Positions 7,128 through 14,948 of a stretch of DNA of 29,737 nucleotides are shown in pieces (the first letter of the stretch is position 1; each line of letters starts with the position of its first letter). Below the pieces are notes generated by a model, which had not been told where the DNA came from, ran no database searches, and was given only the letters and a program-made list of their open reading frames with translations. Both the position numbers and the translations under genes were made by a program. This DNA is from DATEOR01 sp035296905 (GTDB taxonomy: Bacteria > Actinomycetota > Thermoleophilia > Gaiellales > Gaiellaceae). The DNA lies in NCBI GenBank assembly GCA_035296905.1, contig DATHAA010000036.1:1-29737 (forward strand), in the 5' to 3' direction.

Positions 7128-7981
7128 TCCTCGCGCACGCCGGACATCACGAGGCGATCGCCTCCGCCTGGGAGGCGCCGGTCGCCGTTCTCGCCGGGTC
7201 TGCGCTCGCCCTGGCGCTCTTCGGACAGGCTTTCGTCCGGCTTCGGCGGCGAGGCCGGAAGGACCATGCGGGCTGGGACCGGGCCGCGCTCTTCGCGCTC
7301 GCGGTCACCCTCGGGACGCTGGCGCTGGTCTCGCCGCTCGACTACGTCGGCGAGGAGTACCTCCTCTCCGCGCACATGCTCCAGCACGTGATCATCGGAG
7401 ACCTCGCGGTTGCGCTCGCAGTGGTGGCGCTCAGAGGGCCCCTCACGTTCTTTCTGATCCCGTCCGCGGTCCTCGGCCGGCTCGCGCGTCTCGGCTGGCT
7501 GCGCTCGGGTCTCCGCCTCCTGCTCAACCCCAAGTTGGCGTTCGTGCTCTGGGCTCTAGTGATCGCGGGCTGGCACATTCCCGGGGCCTACGACTACACG
7601 CTCTCGCACCACGTGGTGCACGACCTCGAGCACGTCTCGTTCGTCATTGTCGGGCTGCTCGTCTGGGTCCAGCTGGCCGACCCCGCCCGCCGCCGCGAGC
7701 TGGGCCTGGCCGGGAAGCTTGCGCTCGCGATCGCCCTCTTCGCAGCCGGGCAGATCCTCGCCGACGTCCTCATCTTCGCCATGCGTCCGCTCTACGGGAG
7801 CTACGCGGAGCAGCCGGACCGGCTCTTGGGGCTCTCCCCGCTCGAGGACCAGCGGCTCGCCGGCCTCGTGATGATGGGCGAGCAACTCCTCACCCTCGGG
7901 ACGTTTGTCGCCATCACGCTCATCGCCCAGCACCGCCGGCTCTTCCGTCCCACCGAGGACGACCGGCGCGTCGCGGCGTGA
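7124..7981 (+). CDS. CtaG-family cytochrome c oxidase assembly protein, copy 1 (caa3_CtaG type)
   Basis: A 285-residue multi-pass membrane protein of the caa3_CtaG family, implicated in copper delivery and assembly of caa3-type oxidases. It starts at a TTG inside the TTGA overlap with the preceding gene. Histidines typical of the family are present: H84 and H88 in SAHMLQHV, H151 in AGWHIPG, and H162/H163/H166/H170 in SHHVVHDLEH. The N-terminus is also His-rich (H5, H8, H9 in LAHAGHHE). Its stop overlaps the GTG of the second copy (GTGA). The tight overlaps imply translational coupling of all three genes. No oxidase subunit genes lie in the window. Confidence 0.87.
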   Translation: MILAHAGHHEAIASAWEAPVAVLAGSALALALFGQAFVRLRRRGRKDHAGWDRAALFALAVTLGTLALVSPLDYVGEEYLLSAHMLQHVIIGDLAVALAVVALRGPLTFFLIPSAVLGRLARLGWLRSGLRLLLNPKLAFVLWALVIAGWHIPGAYDYTLSHHVVHDLEHVSFVIVGLLVWVQLADPARRRELGLAGKLALAIALFAAGQILADVLIFAMRPLYGSYAEQPDRLLGLSPLEDQRLAGLVMMGEQLLTLGTFVAITLIAQHRRLFRPTEDDRRVAA

Positions 7982-8736
7982 GCCCCACGCCCTCCTCCTT
8001 CACGTTCGAGCCGCTTTTCCTGGCGCTCGCGGCGGTGGCGGCTTTCCTTTACTTCCGTGCGACCCGGGCCGAGCGGCCCCCGCTCTGGCGGATCCTCCTC
8101 TTCTCCGCCGGCCTCCTGCTGATCGCCGGCGCGCTCAATTCGCCCCTGGAGACGATCGCCGCCAACTATCTCCTCCTCTTCCACCTGCTCCAGAACGTGA
8201 TGATCGCCGACTGGGCGCCGCCCCTCCTCATCCTCGGGCTGACCCCAGCGATGCGGGCCTCCGTCGCACGCGCCGGTGGGAAGCCGTTCACCCTGCTCAC
8301 TCGCCCGCGGATCGCCCTGCCGGTCTGGCTCGTCGGCTGGTACGCGATCCACTTGGCTCTCTTCTACGACTTCGCGCTCGAGAACGCGTGGATACTGAAC
8401 GTCGAGCACCTGCTGCTCATCGCCTTGGGCTTCATCTTCTGGTGGCCGGTCCTCGCCGACGAGCCGGTCGACATCGGGGCGCCCATAAAGATCGGCTACC
8501 TCGGAGCTGCGTTCGTCGGCGCGACGTTCCTCGGCCTCGGGCTGACCTTCGCCTCGACGCCGTTCTACGACTTCTACGCAGATGCGCCACGCCTCTGGGG
8601 GATGTCCGCCGTACGTGATCAGAACTTCGGCGGGATCCTCATGAACGTCGAGCAGGCGCTCGTCTTCCTCGCCGCGATCCTCTATTTCGTCGTCAAGCTC
8701 ATTCCCGAGGAGGAGCGGACGAGAGCCGGCGCCTAG
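7978..8736 (+). CDS. CtaG-family protein, copy 2, with reduced His motifs
   Basis: A 252-residue second caa3_CtaG-like membrane protein, coupled to copy 1 by a GTGA overlap. The fold signature is kept (NSPLETIAANYLLLFHLLQNVMIADW, then NVEHLLLIALGFIFWWPVL). By eye alignment with copy 1, H69 and H125 and H144 are retained, whereas H88 has become N73 and the SHHVVHDLEH cluster is reduced to a single His. This suggests a partner or non-metal-binding paralogue forming a heteromer with copy 1. The C-terminus is a short charged tail. No terminator is seen after it. Confidence 0.82.
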   Translation: MSPTPSSFTFEPLFLALAAVAAFLYFRATRAERPPLWRILLFSAGLLLIAGALNSPLETIAANYLLLFHLLQNVMIADWAPPLLILGLTPAMRASVARAGGKPFTLLTRPRIALPVWLVGWYAIHLALFYDFALENAWILNVEHLLLIALGFIFWWPVLADEPVDIGAPIKIGYLGAAFVGATFLGLGLTFASTPFYDFYADAPRLWGMSAVRDQNFGGILMNVEQALVFLAAILYFVVKLIPEEERTRAGA

Positions 8737-8797
8737 CCCTCCGGGGGGTTGGCATCCCACTTGTAACGCGCAAGAATCCGCGTCTACACGGGGCTTC

Positions 8798-9091
8798 GTG
8801 ATCGTTCTCCTCGCGTTCTCGGCGAGCGCGCCGGCCGAGGCTGCGGTCATCCATGTCAACTGTGCGAACGCGGATCTGCAGCACAAGAATCAACAACGCC
8901 GCGCCGGGGCTCCACGCTCGAGATCGAAGGAACCTGTGTCGGGCAGTTTCAGATCAAAAGAACCTGGAGCTCGTCGGCGAACCGACCGCGACACTCAACG
9001 GCAACGATGGCGGCACGACGCTCACCCTTGTCGGCGGAAGAGTTCAACTCGCGCGTCTCGCGACGTCGGCGCCTTCGAGCGCAAGCTCTAG
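8798..9091 (+). pseudogene. Decayed exported right-handed beta-helix protein
   Basis: A GTG at 8798 opens a signal peptide (IVLLAFSASAPAEAA) followed by VIHVNCANADLQ. The body then reads INNAAPG, STLEIEGTCVGQFQI and KNLELVGEPTATLNGNDGGTTLTLVGG in successive different frames. These phrases are typical of parallel beta-helix repeats in secreted or cell-surface proteins. At least three frameshifts are needed to join them, and the usual several-hundred-residue repeat domain is missing. Its last frame ends in a CTAG that is also the stop of the convergent CoA-binding gene. The 60 bp before it (after the second CtaG gene) show no clear feature beyond a weak TACACG. Confidence 0.65.
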
Positions 9092-9486
9092 GGCCTGACA
9101 AGGAGGCGGTGCACGACCGCTGTGCACGCGTTCTCGACGTATTCCATTCCGGCTCGCTCGGCAATGGCCCGCGCCTCCGGAGAGACGATGCCGAGCTGCA
9201 GCCAGAGCGCCTTTGCGCCCGCGGCTGCCGCCTGCTCGGCCACTTCGGCGCAGAACTCCGCGCGGCGGAAGACGTCTACGAGGTCGATCTGCTCCTCGAT
9301 GTCCGCGACCGAGTCCACGCACGGAATCCCGAGGATCTCCGTGCGGTGCGGGCGCACCGGGATCACCTTGTAGCCCTGGGCGAGCAGGTAGCGCATGACG
9401 CCGTTGCTCGGCCTCTCCGGCCGGGGCGACGCGCCGACGAGGGCGATCGTCCTCGTCTCGGCCAAGATCTCCGCGGGAGTGCGCAT
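9088..9486 (-). CDS. CoA-binding domain protein (YccU/CoA_binding_2 type)
   Basis: A 132-residue cytoplasmic protein made of one Rossmann-like CoA-binding domain. It opens with the pattern TIALVGASPRPERPSNGVMR and continues with GYKVIPVRP, the dinucleotide/CoA-binding face, and VDVFRRAEF and GAKALWLQLG characteristic of the family. Its role is poorly known; members are thought to bind CoA or acyl-CoA. The ATG at 9486 lies 10 nt from a TAGCCT box that overlaps the divergent nitrilase promoter. The starts of the two genes are only 26 nt apart. Confidence 0.88.
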   Translation of the reverse strand: MRTPAEILAETRTIALVGASPRPERPSNGVMRYLLAQGYKVIPVRPHRTEILGIPCVDSVADIEEQIDLVDVFRRAEFCAEVAEQAAAAGAKALWLQLGIVSPEARAIAERAGMEYVENACTAVVHRLLVRP

Positions 9487-9496
9487 TCGCGTTCCC

Positions 9497-9506
9497 AGGC
9501 TATCCT
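9497..9506. promoter_or_regulatory. Overlapping divergent -10 boxes
   Basis: TATCCT (9501-9506) lies 6 nt before the nitrilase ATG on the plus strand. TAGCCT (9502-9497 on the minus strand) lies 10 nt before the CoA-binding ATG. The boxes share a TA dinucleotide. Neither gene has a Shine-Dalgarno. Confidence 0.4.
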
Positions 9507-9512
9507 GAGCCC

Positions 9513-10349
9513 ATGCCCGACCGGCTTCGCGTGGCCTGTGTCCAGCTGAGCTCCACCGACTCGAAGGCGGAGAACATCGGGCGCGCGGAGGGCCTCGTCG
9601 CCCGCGCGGCGGCGACCGGAGCCGACCTGGTGGTCCTCCCGGAGAAATGGACCGGGATCGGTCCGCCCGAGATGATGCGCGGCCTGGCCGAGAGTCTCGA
9701 GGACGGCGAGTCCGTGGAGGCAATGAGCGGCTGGGCGCGAACGCATGGCGTCACGCTTGTCGGCGGGTCGATCGTCGAGCGGCGCGAGGGCCGGGAGAAG
9801 CTCTCGAACACCTGCGTCGTGTTCGACCCGCAGGGGGAGATCCAGGCCGTTTACCGCAAGATCCACATGTTCGACGTCGAGGTCGGGGGCCAGGTGTACC
9901 GCGAGTCGGAGACCGAGGAGCCGGGCGAGGCCACGGTCACGACCGAGGTCGAGGGCTGGAAGCTCGGGCTGACCGTCTGTTACGACCTCCGCTTCCCCGA
10001 GCTCTACCGCGTGCTGGCCATCGAGGGCGCCGAGGTCGTCACCGTCCCGGCGGCATTCACGCTCTACACCGGCAAGGACCATTGGGAGCTCCTGCTCCGG
10101 GCCCGGGCAGTGGAGAACCAGTGCTACGTCGTGGCGGCGAACCAGTGGGGCTCGTTCGCCGACGGCAAGGCGGCCTACGGGCGATCGCTCATCGCCGATC
10201 CCTGGGGAGTCGTGCTCGCCGAGGCGCCGGACGAGGACTGCGTCATCTCGGTGGAGATCGACCGCGGGCGGATGGAAGACATCCGTCGGCGCCTGCCCTC
10301 GCTCGCCAACCGCCAGCCGGCGGCCTACCGTTCGCCGACGGGCGTTTGA
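9513..10349 (+). CDS. Carbon-nitrogen hydrolase (nitrilase superfamily, Nit1/Nit2-like amidase)
   Basis: A 278-residue amidase with the nitrilase-superfamily triad E44 (VLPEKW), K116 (YRKIHMFD) and C156 (VCYDLRFPE). The pattern YRKIHMFDVEV with CYDLRFPELYR is closest to the Nit branch, which hydrolyses deaminated glutathione or omega-amides such as 2-oxoglutaramate. The exact substrate cannot be fixed from sequence. It is first of three overlapping genes: its TGA overlaps the TTG of the HAD gene. A TATCCT box 6 nt before the ATG suggests a leaderless transcript. Confidence 0.92.
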   Translation: MPDRLRVACVQLSSTDSKAENIGRAEGLVARAAATGADLVVLPEKWTGIGPPEMMRGLAESLEDGESVEAMSGWARTHGVTLVGGSIVERREGREKLSNTCVVFDPQGEIQAVYRKIHMFDVEVGGQVYRESETEEPGEATVTTEVEGWKLGLTVCYDLRFPELYRVLAIEGAEVVTVPAAFTLYTGKDHWELLLRARAVENQCYVVAANQWGSFADGKAAYGRSLIADPWGVVLAEAPDEDCVISVEIDRGRMEDIRRRLPSLANRQPAAYRSPTGV

Positions 10350-11029
10350 CGGTCGAGGCGGTCCTCTTCGACGTCGACTTCACCCTCGCTAAGCCGGGGC
10401 CCCTGCTCGGGCCGAGCGGGTATCACGATGCGGGGAAGCGGTTCGGCCTCGACCTCGACCCGGGGCGCTATTCCGAGGCCCGTGCCGCCGCGGTCCTCGA
10501 CCTGAAGCAGCACCCCGAGCTCGAACACGACGAGGAGGTCTGGCTCCGTTTCACCGAGGACATCGTCCGCGGGATGGGCGGTGAGGGCGAGTCGTGCCGC
10601 TCGGTTGCCCAGGCGATCACCGACCGCTGGCTTGCCTCGGAGAACTTCGAGCTCTACGAGGACGTCCTGCCCGTCCTCGAGCTCCTGCGCGAGCGGGGCG
10701 TGAAGATCGGGCTCGTCTCGAACACGAGCCGCGATCTCGGGGCCTTCGTCGAGCACTTCAAGCTCCCTGTGGACGCCTGGATTTGGTCGGGCCGGCACGG
10801 GAAGGTGAAGCCGAGCCCGACGATCTTCATGGTCGTCCTCGACGAGCTCGGCGTCGCCCCCGAGGCCGCGGTGATGGTGGGGGACTCCATGGAAGACGAC
10901 GTCGAGGGAGCGCGCGCGCTCGGCATGCGCGCGTATCTGGTCGACCGGGATGGGCGCACCGAGGTCGAGGATGCGATCCCGACGCTGCTCGCGCTCCCTG
11001 CTCTCATCGGAGTCGAGACCGATGCCTGA
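10346..11029 (+). CDS. HAD-superfamily hydrolase
   Basis: A 227-residue HAD phosphatase. Motif I is D9-V-D11-F-T (LFDVDFTLAK), motif II is LVSNTS, motif III Lys lies in HGKVKPSP, and motif IV is GDSMEDD. The helical insert between motifs I and II is a C1-type cap, as in phosphoglycolate-phosphatase-like enzymes. The TTG start inside TTGA is coupled to the nitrilase, and the stop overlaps the ATG of the MFS gene. The substrate is unknown. Pairing with a Nit-type amidase suggests damaged-metabolite clearance, which is inference. Confidence 0.9.
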   Translation: MTVEAVLFDVDFTLAKPGPLLGPSGYHDAGKRFGLDLDPGRYSEARAAAVLDLKQHPELEHDEEVWLRFTEDIVRGMGGEGESCRSVAQAITDRWLASENFELYEDVLPVLELLRERGVKIGLVSNTSRDLGAFVEHFKLPVDAWIWSGRHGKVKPSPTIFMVVLDELGVAPEAAVMVGDSMEDDVEGARALGMRAYLVDRDGRTEVEDAIPTLLALPALIGVETDA

Positions 11030-12323
11030 CCGCTCCCGGCTCCGGGCCGTCCCTGTCCCGAGCGCCGTCGAGGAGTCGCTCGAGACTCCGGTGCGCGGGC
11101 TCATGTGGTCGCTCGGCCTCGGCGCCTTCGGGCTCGCATGGTCGATCACGACGGTGGCCGCCTACCTTCCGCCGGTCCTCGGCCAGTTCACCCACTCCGC
11201 CACCCTGATCGGGCTCGTCCTGGCCGCGGAGGGCGTCTTCGCGTTCTTCATGCCGCTCTTCGTCGGCCCGATGAGCGACGCGACGCACCTTCCGCTTGGG
11301 CGGCGGCGGCCCTTCATGGTGCTCGCGCTCGTACCCATGGCGGTCTCGCTCGCGCTGCTCCCGTTCATGCCAGGCTTTCAGGCGACGGCGCTCGCCCTCT
11401 TCGGCTTCTTCTTCGCGTACTACATCTACGAGCCGCCCTACCGCGGTCTCTACCCCGACCTCGTGCCCGACAACTACTTCGGCCGGGCGCAGGGGGTCCA
11501 GCACGTCCTGCGCGGAACCGCGCTCGGCGCCGCGCTCGTCGGCGGCGGCTTTCTTCTCTCGGTCTGGGAGCCCTTCCCGTTCATCCTCGCGGCCGGCGTC
11601 ACCCTGGTCTCGTGCGGCGCGGTGGTCGTGCTCGTCCACGAGAAGGACGTGGAGCCGACCCGCTTCGAGCGCTTCCGCTCGATCCTTGCGGCGCCCTGGC
11701 GCGTCGTCCGCCGCGAGAAGCACGTGCGCCGCTTCCTCATCGCCAACACGGCCTGGGAGGCGACCTTCGCGGGAATGCGGACCTTCGTCGTCCTCTACAT
11801 CATCGACGGGCTCAACCAGCCGCTCTACGTCTCCTCGACGGTCCTCGGTGTGGTCGCGGCCGGATACGTCCTCGCCGCGCTCGTGGCGGGGAGGTTCGGA
11901 GACGAGTTCGGCGTCGGGAACGTGATCCTCGGCGCCTCGGTCGTCTACGGGCTCGGGCTCCTCGTCGCCGGCTTCGCGCAGACGTGGCACTGGTGGTACT
12001 ACGCGCTGATCGCGCCGGTGGCCATGGCGGGCGGCGTCGTGATGACGCTCGCCTGGGCTCTCCTCTTCAAGGTCATGCCGCCGAGGGACCGTGGGACGAT
12101 CACCGGCCTTGCGACGACCACGAAGGGGCTCGGGCTCGTCATCGGGCCGCTCGCGGCCGGAGCGGCGATCGACATCTTCCACGGCTACTTCCGCTCGACC
12201 GATGGCTACGCGGTCATCTGGCCGGTGGTGGCGATCCCGGTGCTGGCGGTAATCCCGCTCGTCGCCCTCCTCGCGGAGGCTGAAGGGAATCTCAGAGGCA
12301 GGGGGACGCGTCGGGTTTCATGA
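11022..12323 (+). CDS. MFS transporter, sugar-porter (SLC45/GPH)-like
   Basis: A 433-residue major facilitator transporter with about 12 hydrophobic segments. The loop between helices 2 and 3 carries GPMSDATHLPLGRRRPF, the form of motif A seen in SLC45 and GPH-type sugar carriers. EPPYRGLYPDLVP follows in the fourth-helix region. The ATG lies inside the HAD stop (ATGCCTGA), so it is translationally coupled and last in the operon. Its 3' end overlaps by 32 bp with a convergent small exported protein gene. The solute is not known; sugar/proton symport is suggested by family resemblance. Confidence 0.88.
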   Translation: MPDRSRLRAVPVPSAVEESLETPVRGLMWSLGLGAFGLAWSITTVAAYLPPVLGQFTHSATLIGLVLAAEGVFAFFMPLFVGPMSDATHLPLGRRRPFMVLALVPMAVSLALLPFMPGFQATALALFGFFFAYYIYEPPYRGLYPDLVPDNYFGRAQGVQHVLRGTALGAALVGGGFLLSVWEPFPFILAAGVTLVSCGAVVVLVHEKDVEPTRFERFRSILAAPWRVVRREKHVRRFLIANTAWEATFAGMRTFVVLYIIDGLNQPLYVSSTVLGVVAAGYVLAALVAGRFGDEFGVGNVILGASVVYGLGLLVAGFAQTWHWWYYALIAPVAMAGGVVMTLAWALLFKVMPPRDRGTITGLATTTKGLGLVIGPLAAGAAIDIFHGYFRSTDGYAVIWPVVAIPVLAVIPLVALLAEAEGNLRGRGTRRVS

Positions 12324-12795
12324 GCCCGAAGCCCCACACCTTGCCCCTGAAGACGTAGAAGACGCTGGTCACCTTCTTGCCGGGGAGGAGAAGCGCCTCG
12401 TAGCGGGTGCACTGGCGCTTGTCGAGTGAGCCGTAGATCCGGGCGACGTCCGAGGCATCGGCGGCGAGGAAGAGCCCGTCCGGGGTCTTCCAGCCGGTCG
12501 GGCGCCACACGGTGAACACCTGCTCGACCTGGCCCTTCTCAAAGATGACCCCGGTGCCCTGAGGCATGAAGGGCTTGTAGTTGAAGTACCAGGTCTGGTT
12601 CTTGCAGTCCCTGCAGACGCCGTGCTGGTCGCCCCAGGACGCGAGGACCTCGTCCTGGGTCATCCCGAGCCGCACTCCTCCGAGCGACTCGCCGGGCACG
12701 AACACTCCCGCGCGGGGCGGGGCGTAAGCCGCAGGCGCGAGGGCGAGCGCGACGCAGCCCGCAGCGGCTAGCGCGCCAAGAGCGCGGGGCCCCAT
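12292..12795 (-). CDS. Small exported four-Cys protein, BamE/SmpA-like N-terminus
   Basis: A 167-residue protein with a signal peptide (MGPRALGALAAAGCVALALAPAAYA). The segment GESLGGVRLGMTQDEVLASWG resembles the start of BamE/SmpA-like and related small secreted domains. A C61-x2-C64 pair (GVCRDC) and two further Cys near the end (KRQC, penultimate Cys) could form disulfides outside the cell. I do not recognise the family further. The gene overlaps neighbours at both ends, 28 bp into the upstream acyl-CoA dehydrogenase and 32 bp with the convergent MFS gene. It is probably co-transcribed with the dehydrogenase. Confidence 0.72.
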   Translation of the reverse strand: MGPRALGALAAAGCVALALAPAAYAPPRAGVFVPGESLGGVRLGMTQDEVLASWGDQHGVCRDCKNQTWYFNYKPFMPQGTGVIFEKGQVEQVFTVWRPTGWKTPDGLFLAADASDVARIYGSLDKRQCTRYEALLLPGKKVTSVFYVFRGKVWGFGLMKPDASPCL

Positions 12796-13979
12796 GACGC
12801 GAGCGGAGAGATGTCGCCGTCGCGCCCGTTCAGGTTGCGGTACCCGAGGGCGTGCTCGGCCTGCATCATCTTGTGGACCTGGGTCGTGCCCTCGTAGATG
12901 ATCGGGGCACGCGCGTTGCGGAAGTAGCGCTCGATGCCGTATTCGGCGGAGTACCCGTAGGCGCCGTGCACCTGAATGGCGAGGTGCGCCGCGCGGAAGG
13001 CCGACTCGGTCGCATGCCACTTCGCGAGGCTCGTCTCGCGGGTATTGCGGACGCCTTTGTCCTTGAGCCATGCTGCCTGCATGACGAGGAGCTTCGACGT
13101 CTCGTAGCCGAGCACCATCTCGGCGATCATGTCCTGGACGAATTGGTACTTCCCGATCGGCTGGCCGAAGGTCTCGCGCTCGCGCGCGTAGGCGACCGAC
13201 TGCTCGAGGCAGGCCCGGATGACTCCACACGCGCCCGCGGCGACGGTGAACCGGCCCTGGTCGAGGCCGTACATGGCGATCTCGAAGCCCTGGCCCTCCT
13301 CGCCGACGAGATTCTCGGCGGGCACCTCGACGTTCTCGAAGAAGAGCTCGCCGGTCGATCCGGCCCAGATGCCGAGCTTGTGCTCGGTGTCCGCCGTCGT
13401 CACGCCGGGCCAGTCGCGCTCGACGATGAACGCCGAGATCCCCTTGTGCTTCGCCTCCGGGTCGGTCTTCGCGAAGACGAGCGCGTGGTCGGCCACGCTC
13501 GCGTACGAGATCCAGTTCTTCTGGCCGTTGAGGATGTAGGTGTCCCCTTCGCGCCGCGCGTTCGTGAGCATCGCGGCCACGTCCGAGCCGGCCGCGGGCT
13601 CCGTGAGCCCGAAGCAGGCGAGCTTGTCGCCGCGCGCCTGCGGCGCGAGGTAGCGCTGCTTCTGCTCCTCGTCGGCGTAGCGGAGCAGCGTCAGCGAGTT
13701 GAGCCCGACGTGGACCGAGATGAGCGTCCGGAAAGCCGCCTCCCCGCGCTCGATCTCCTCGCAGACGAGCGCCTCGGACACGAAGTCGAGGCCCGCGCCG
13801 CCGCACTCCTCGGGGATGACGATGCCGAGCAAGCCCAGCTCGGCCATGCCGGCGATCGCCTCCATGTCCAGGTGGTGGTTGATGTCGTTCTCGATCGCGT
13901 TCGGCAGCACGCGCTCGTCCACGAACTGGCGGACGGTCGCCTGCACTTCTCGCTGCTCGGGAGTGAGCTCAAAATCCAC
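12768..13979 (-). CDS. Acyl-CoA dehydrogenase
   Basis: A 403-residue FAD-dependent acyl-CoA dehydrogenase catalysing alpha,beta-desaturation of an acyl-CoA. The N-terminus MDFELTPEQREV is canonical. The signature CFGLTEPAAGSD (about 122-133) and WISYA contact flavin and substrate. The C-terminal block is QVHGAYGYSAEYGIERYFRNARAPIIYEGTTQVHK, with E363 as the expected catalytic base. Chain-length specificity cannot be judged; a short-chain or branched-chain role is plausible. The GTG start lies 19 nt from the divergent GH3 start, with a shared -10 box between. Confidence 0.95.
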   Translation of the reverse strand: MDFELTPEQREVQATVRQFVDERVLPNAIENDINHHLDMEAIAGMAELGLLGIVIPEECGGAGLDFVSEALVCEEIERGEAAFRTLISVHVGLNSLTLLRYADEEQKQRYLAPQARGDKLACFGLTEPAAGSDVAAMLTNARREGDTYILNGQKNWISYASVADHALVFAKTDPEAKHKGISAFIVERDWPGVTTADTEHKLGIWAGSTGELFFENVEVPAENLVGEEGQGFEIAMYGLDQGRFTVAAGACGVIRACLEQSVAYARERETFGQPIGKYQFVQDMIAEMVLGYETSKLLVMQAAWLKDKGVRNTRETSLAKWHATESAFRAAHLAIQVHGAYGYSAEYGIERYFRNARAPIIYEGTTQVHKMMQAEHALGYRNLNGRDGDISPLASWGPALLAR

Positions 13980-13985
13980 GGCGAT

Positions 13986-13992
13986 TAGTCTA
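13986..13992. promoter_or_regulatory. Shared bidirectional -10 element (TAGTCTA)
   Basis: TAGTCT on the plus strand lies 7 nt before the GH3 GTG (13999). TAGACT on the minus strand lies 7 nt before the acyl-CoA dehydrogenase GTG (13979). The whole intergenic space is 19 nt, so a conventional pair of separate promoters with ribosome sites cannot fit. Confidence 0.5.
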
Positions 13993-13998
13993 AGTCCC

Positions 13999-14916
13999 GT
14001 GGGTCTCGCCGCGCTGTTTCAGGCCGTTGCCGCCCTCGCCTTGGGCGGGACTTTGCCCCAGACGAGCGAGGTCTCGACTCTCACACCGCGCCAGAAGGCC
14101 GCGCTCGTCGTCGTCTCCGGCCTGCCGGCGCCGAAGGCCGTCGCGGGCGTGATCGTCCAGGGCTGGAGCCGCCGCGAGCCGCGCCCACGCCGCGCGCTTG
14201 TCTTCGTCGACCAGGAAGGCGGCAGCGCAAGCACCTTGGACGAGCTGCCGCCCGGGGCCCCCGCTTCGTCGTTGCAAAGCCCCCACGACGCGTTCGCCGC
14301 AGGGAGGGCGACCGGCAAGGCGCTCGACGGTGCTGGAGTCGACGTCGACCTGGCGCCGGTCGTCGATCTCGCCGGAGGCCCGCTCGGCTCGCGCCATTTC
14401 CCGAAACCGGCCGAAGCCCTTGCCTTCGCGCGCGGGGTGGAAGCGGGCGGCACGACCGCGTGCCCCAAGCATTTCCCGGGTCTCGGATCTGCGCGGATTT
14501 CGACCGACGAAGACCCGCACGTGCGAGCGCGCCTCCTACCCGCCGAGGTACGAGCCTTCCGGAAGGCCGTCGCGGAAGGAGCGGAGTGCGTGATGGTCGG
14601 GCACGCGTTCTACCGGCATTTCGGCCTCGAGCGCAGGGCGTCCTTTAGCCCGGCGGCGTACCGCCTCCTGCGCCGGCTCGGGTTCGACGGAGTCGCGATC
14701 ACGGACTCGGTGTCCGTCTTCGGAAGCGCGCCCGCCCTCGTGTCGGCGAAGCGCGCCCTCCAGGCCGGCGCCGACCTCGTCCTGCTCACGAAGGGGCCGG
14801 ATGCCGCCAGAGTGATCGAGGCGCTCGTTCCGCTGGCACGCCGTGGGCTTCTGGACGAGCACGTGCGCCGCGTGCTGGCCTTCCGGGACCGGTTAGGACT
14901 TGATGAAGTCCGTTGA
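13999..14916 (+). CDS. Glycoside hydrolase family 3 N-terminal-domain protein (NagZ-like)
   Basis: A 305-residue protein with a short hydrophobic N-terminus (GLAALFQAVAALALG) that may be a signal peptide. GH3 motifs are VFVDQEGG, KHFPGLG (K157-H158) followed by STDEDPH, and FDGVAITDS with the expected nucleophile D236. Length and the single-domain form resemble beta-N-acetylhexosaminidases of the NagZ group that act on cell-wall fragments. The loop normally ending in DSH reads TDEDPH, so activity should be tested before naming it NagZ. The GTG at 13999 is chosen from the TAGTCT box 7 nt upstream. Confidence 0.85.
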   Translation: MGLAALFQAVAALALGGTLPQTSEVSTLTPRQKAALVVVSGLPAPKAVAGVIVQGWSRREPRPRRALVFVDQEGGSASTLDELPPGAPASSLQSPHDAFAAGRATGKALDGAGVDVDLAPVVDLAGGPLGSRHFPKPAEALAFARGVEAGGTTACPKHFPGLGSARISTDEDPHVRARLLPAEVRAFRKAVAEGAECVMVGHAFYRHFGLERRASFSPAAYRLLRRLGFDGVAITDSVSVFGSAPALVSAKRALQAGADLVLLTKGPDAARVIEALVPLARRGLLDEHVRRVLAFRDRLGLDEVR

Positions 14917-14948
14917 GCCCGGGGCGTGCGGGGTGCTTTCCTGGATGT

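Noticed and set aside
11004..12182. Long minus-strand open frame opposite the MFS gene
   Set aside because: Extremely Arg/Glu/Asp-rich antisense product; the plus-strand MFS protein has clear helices and motif A.
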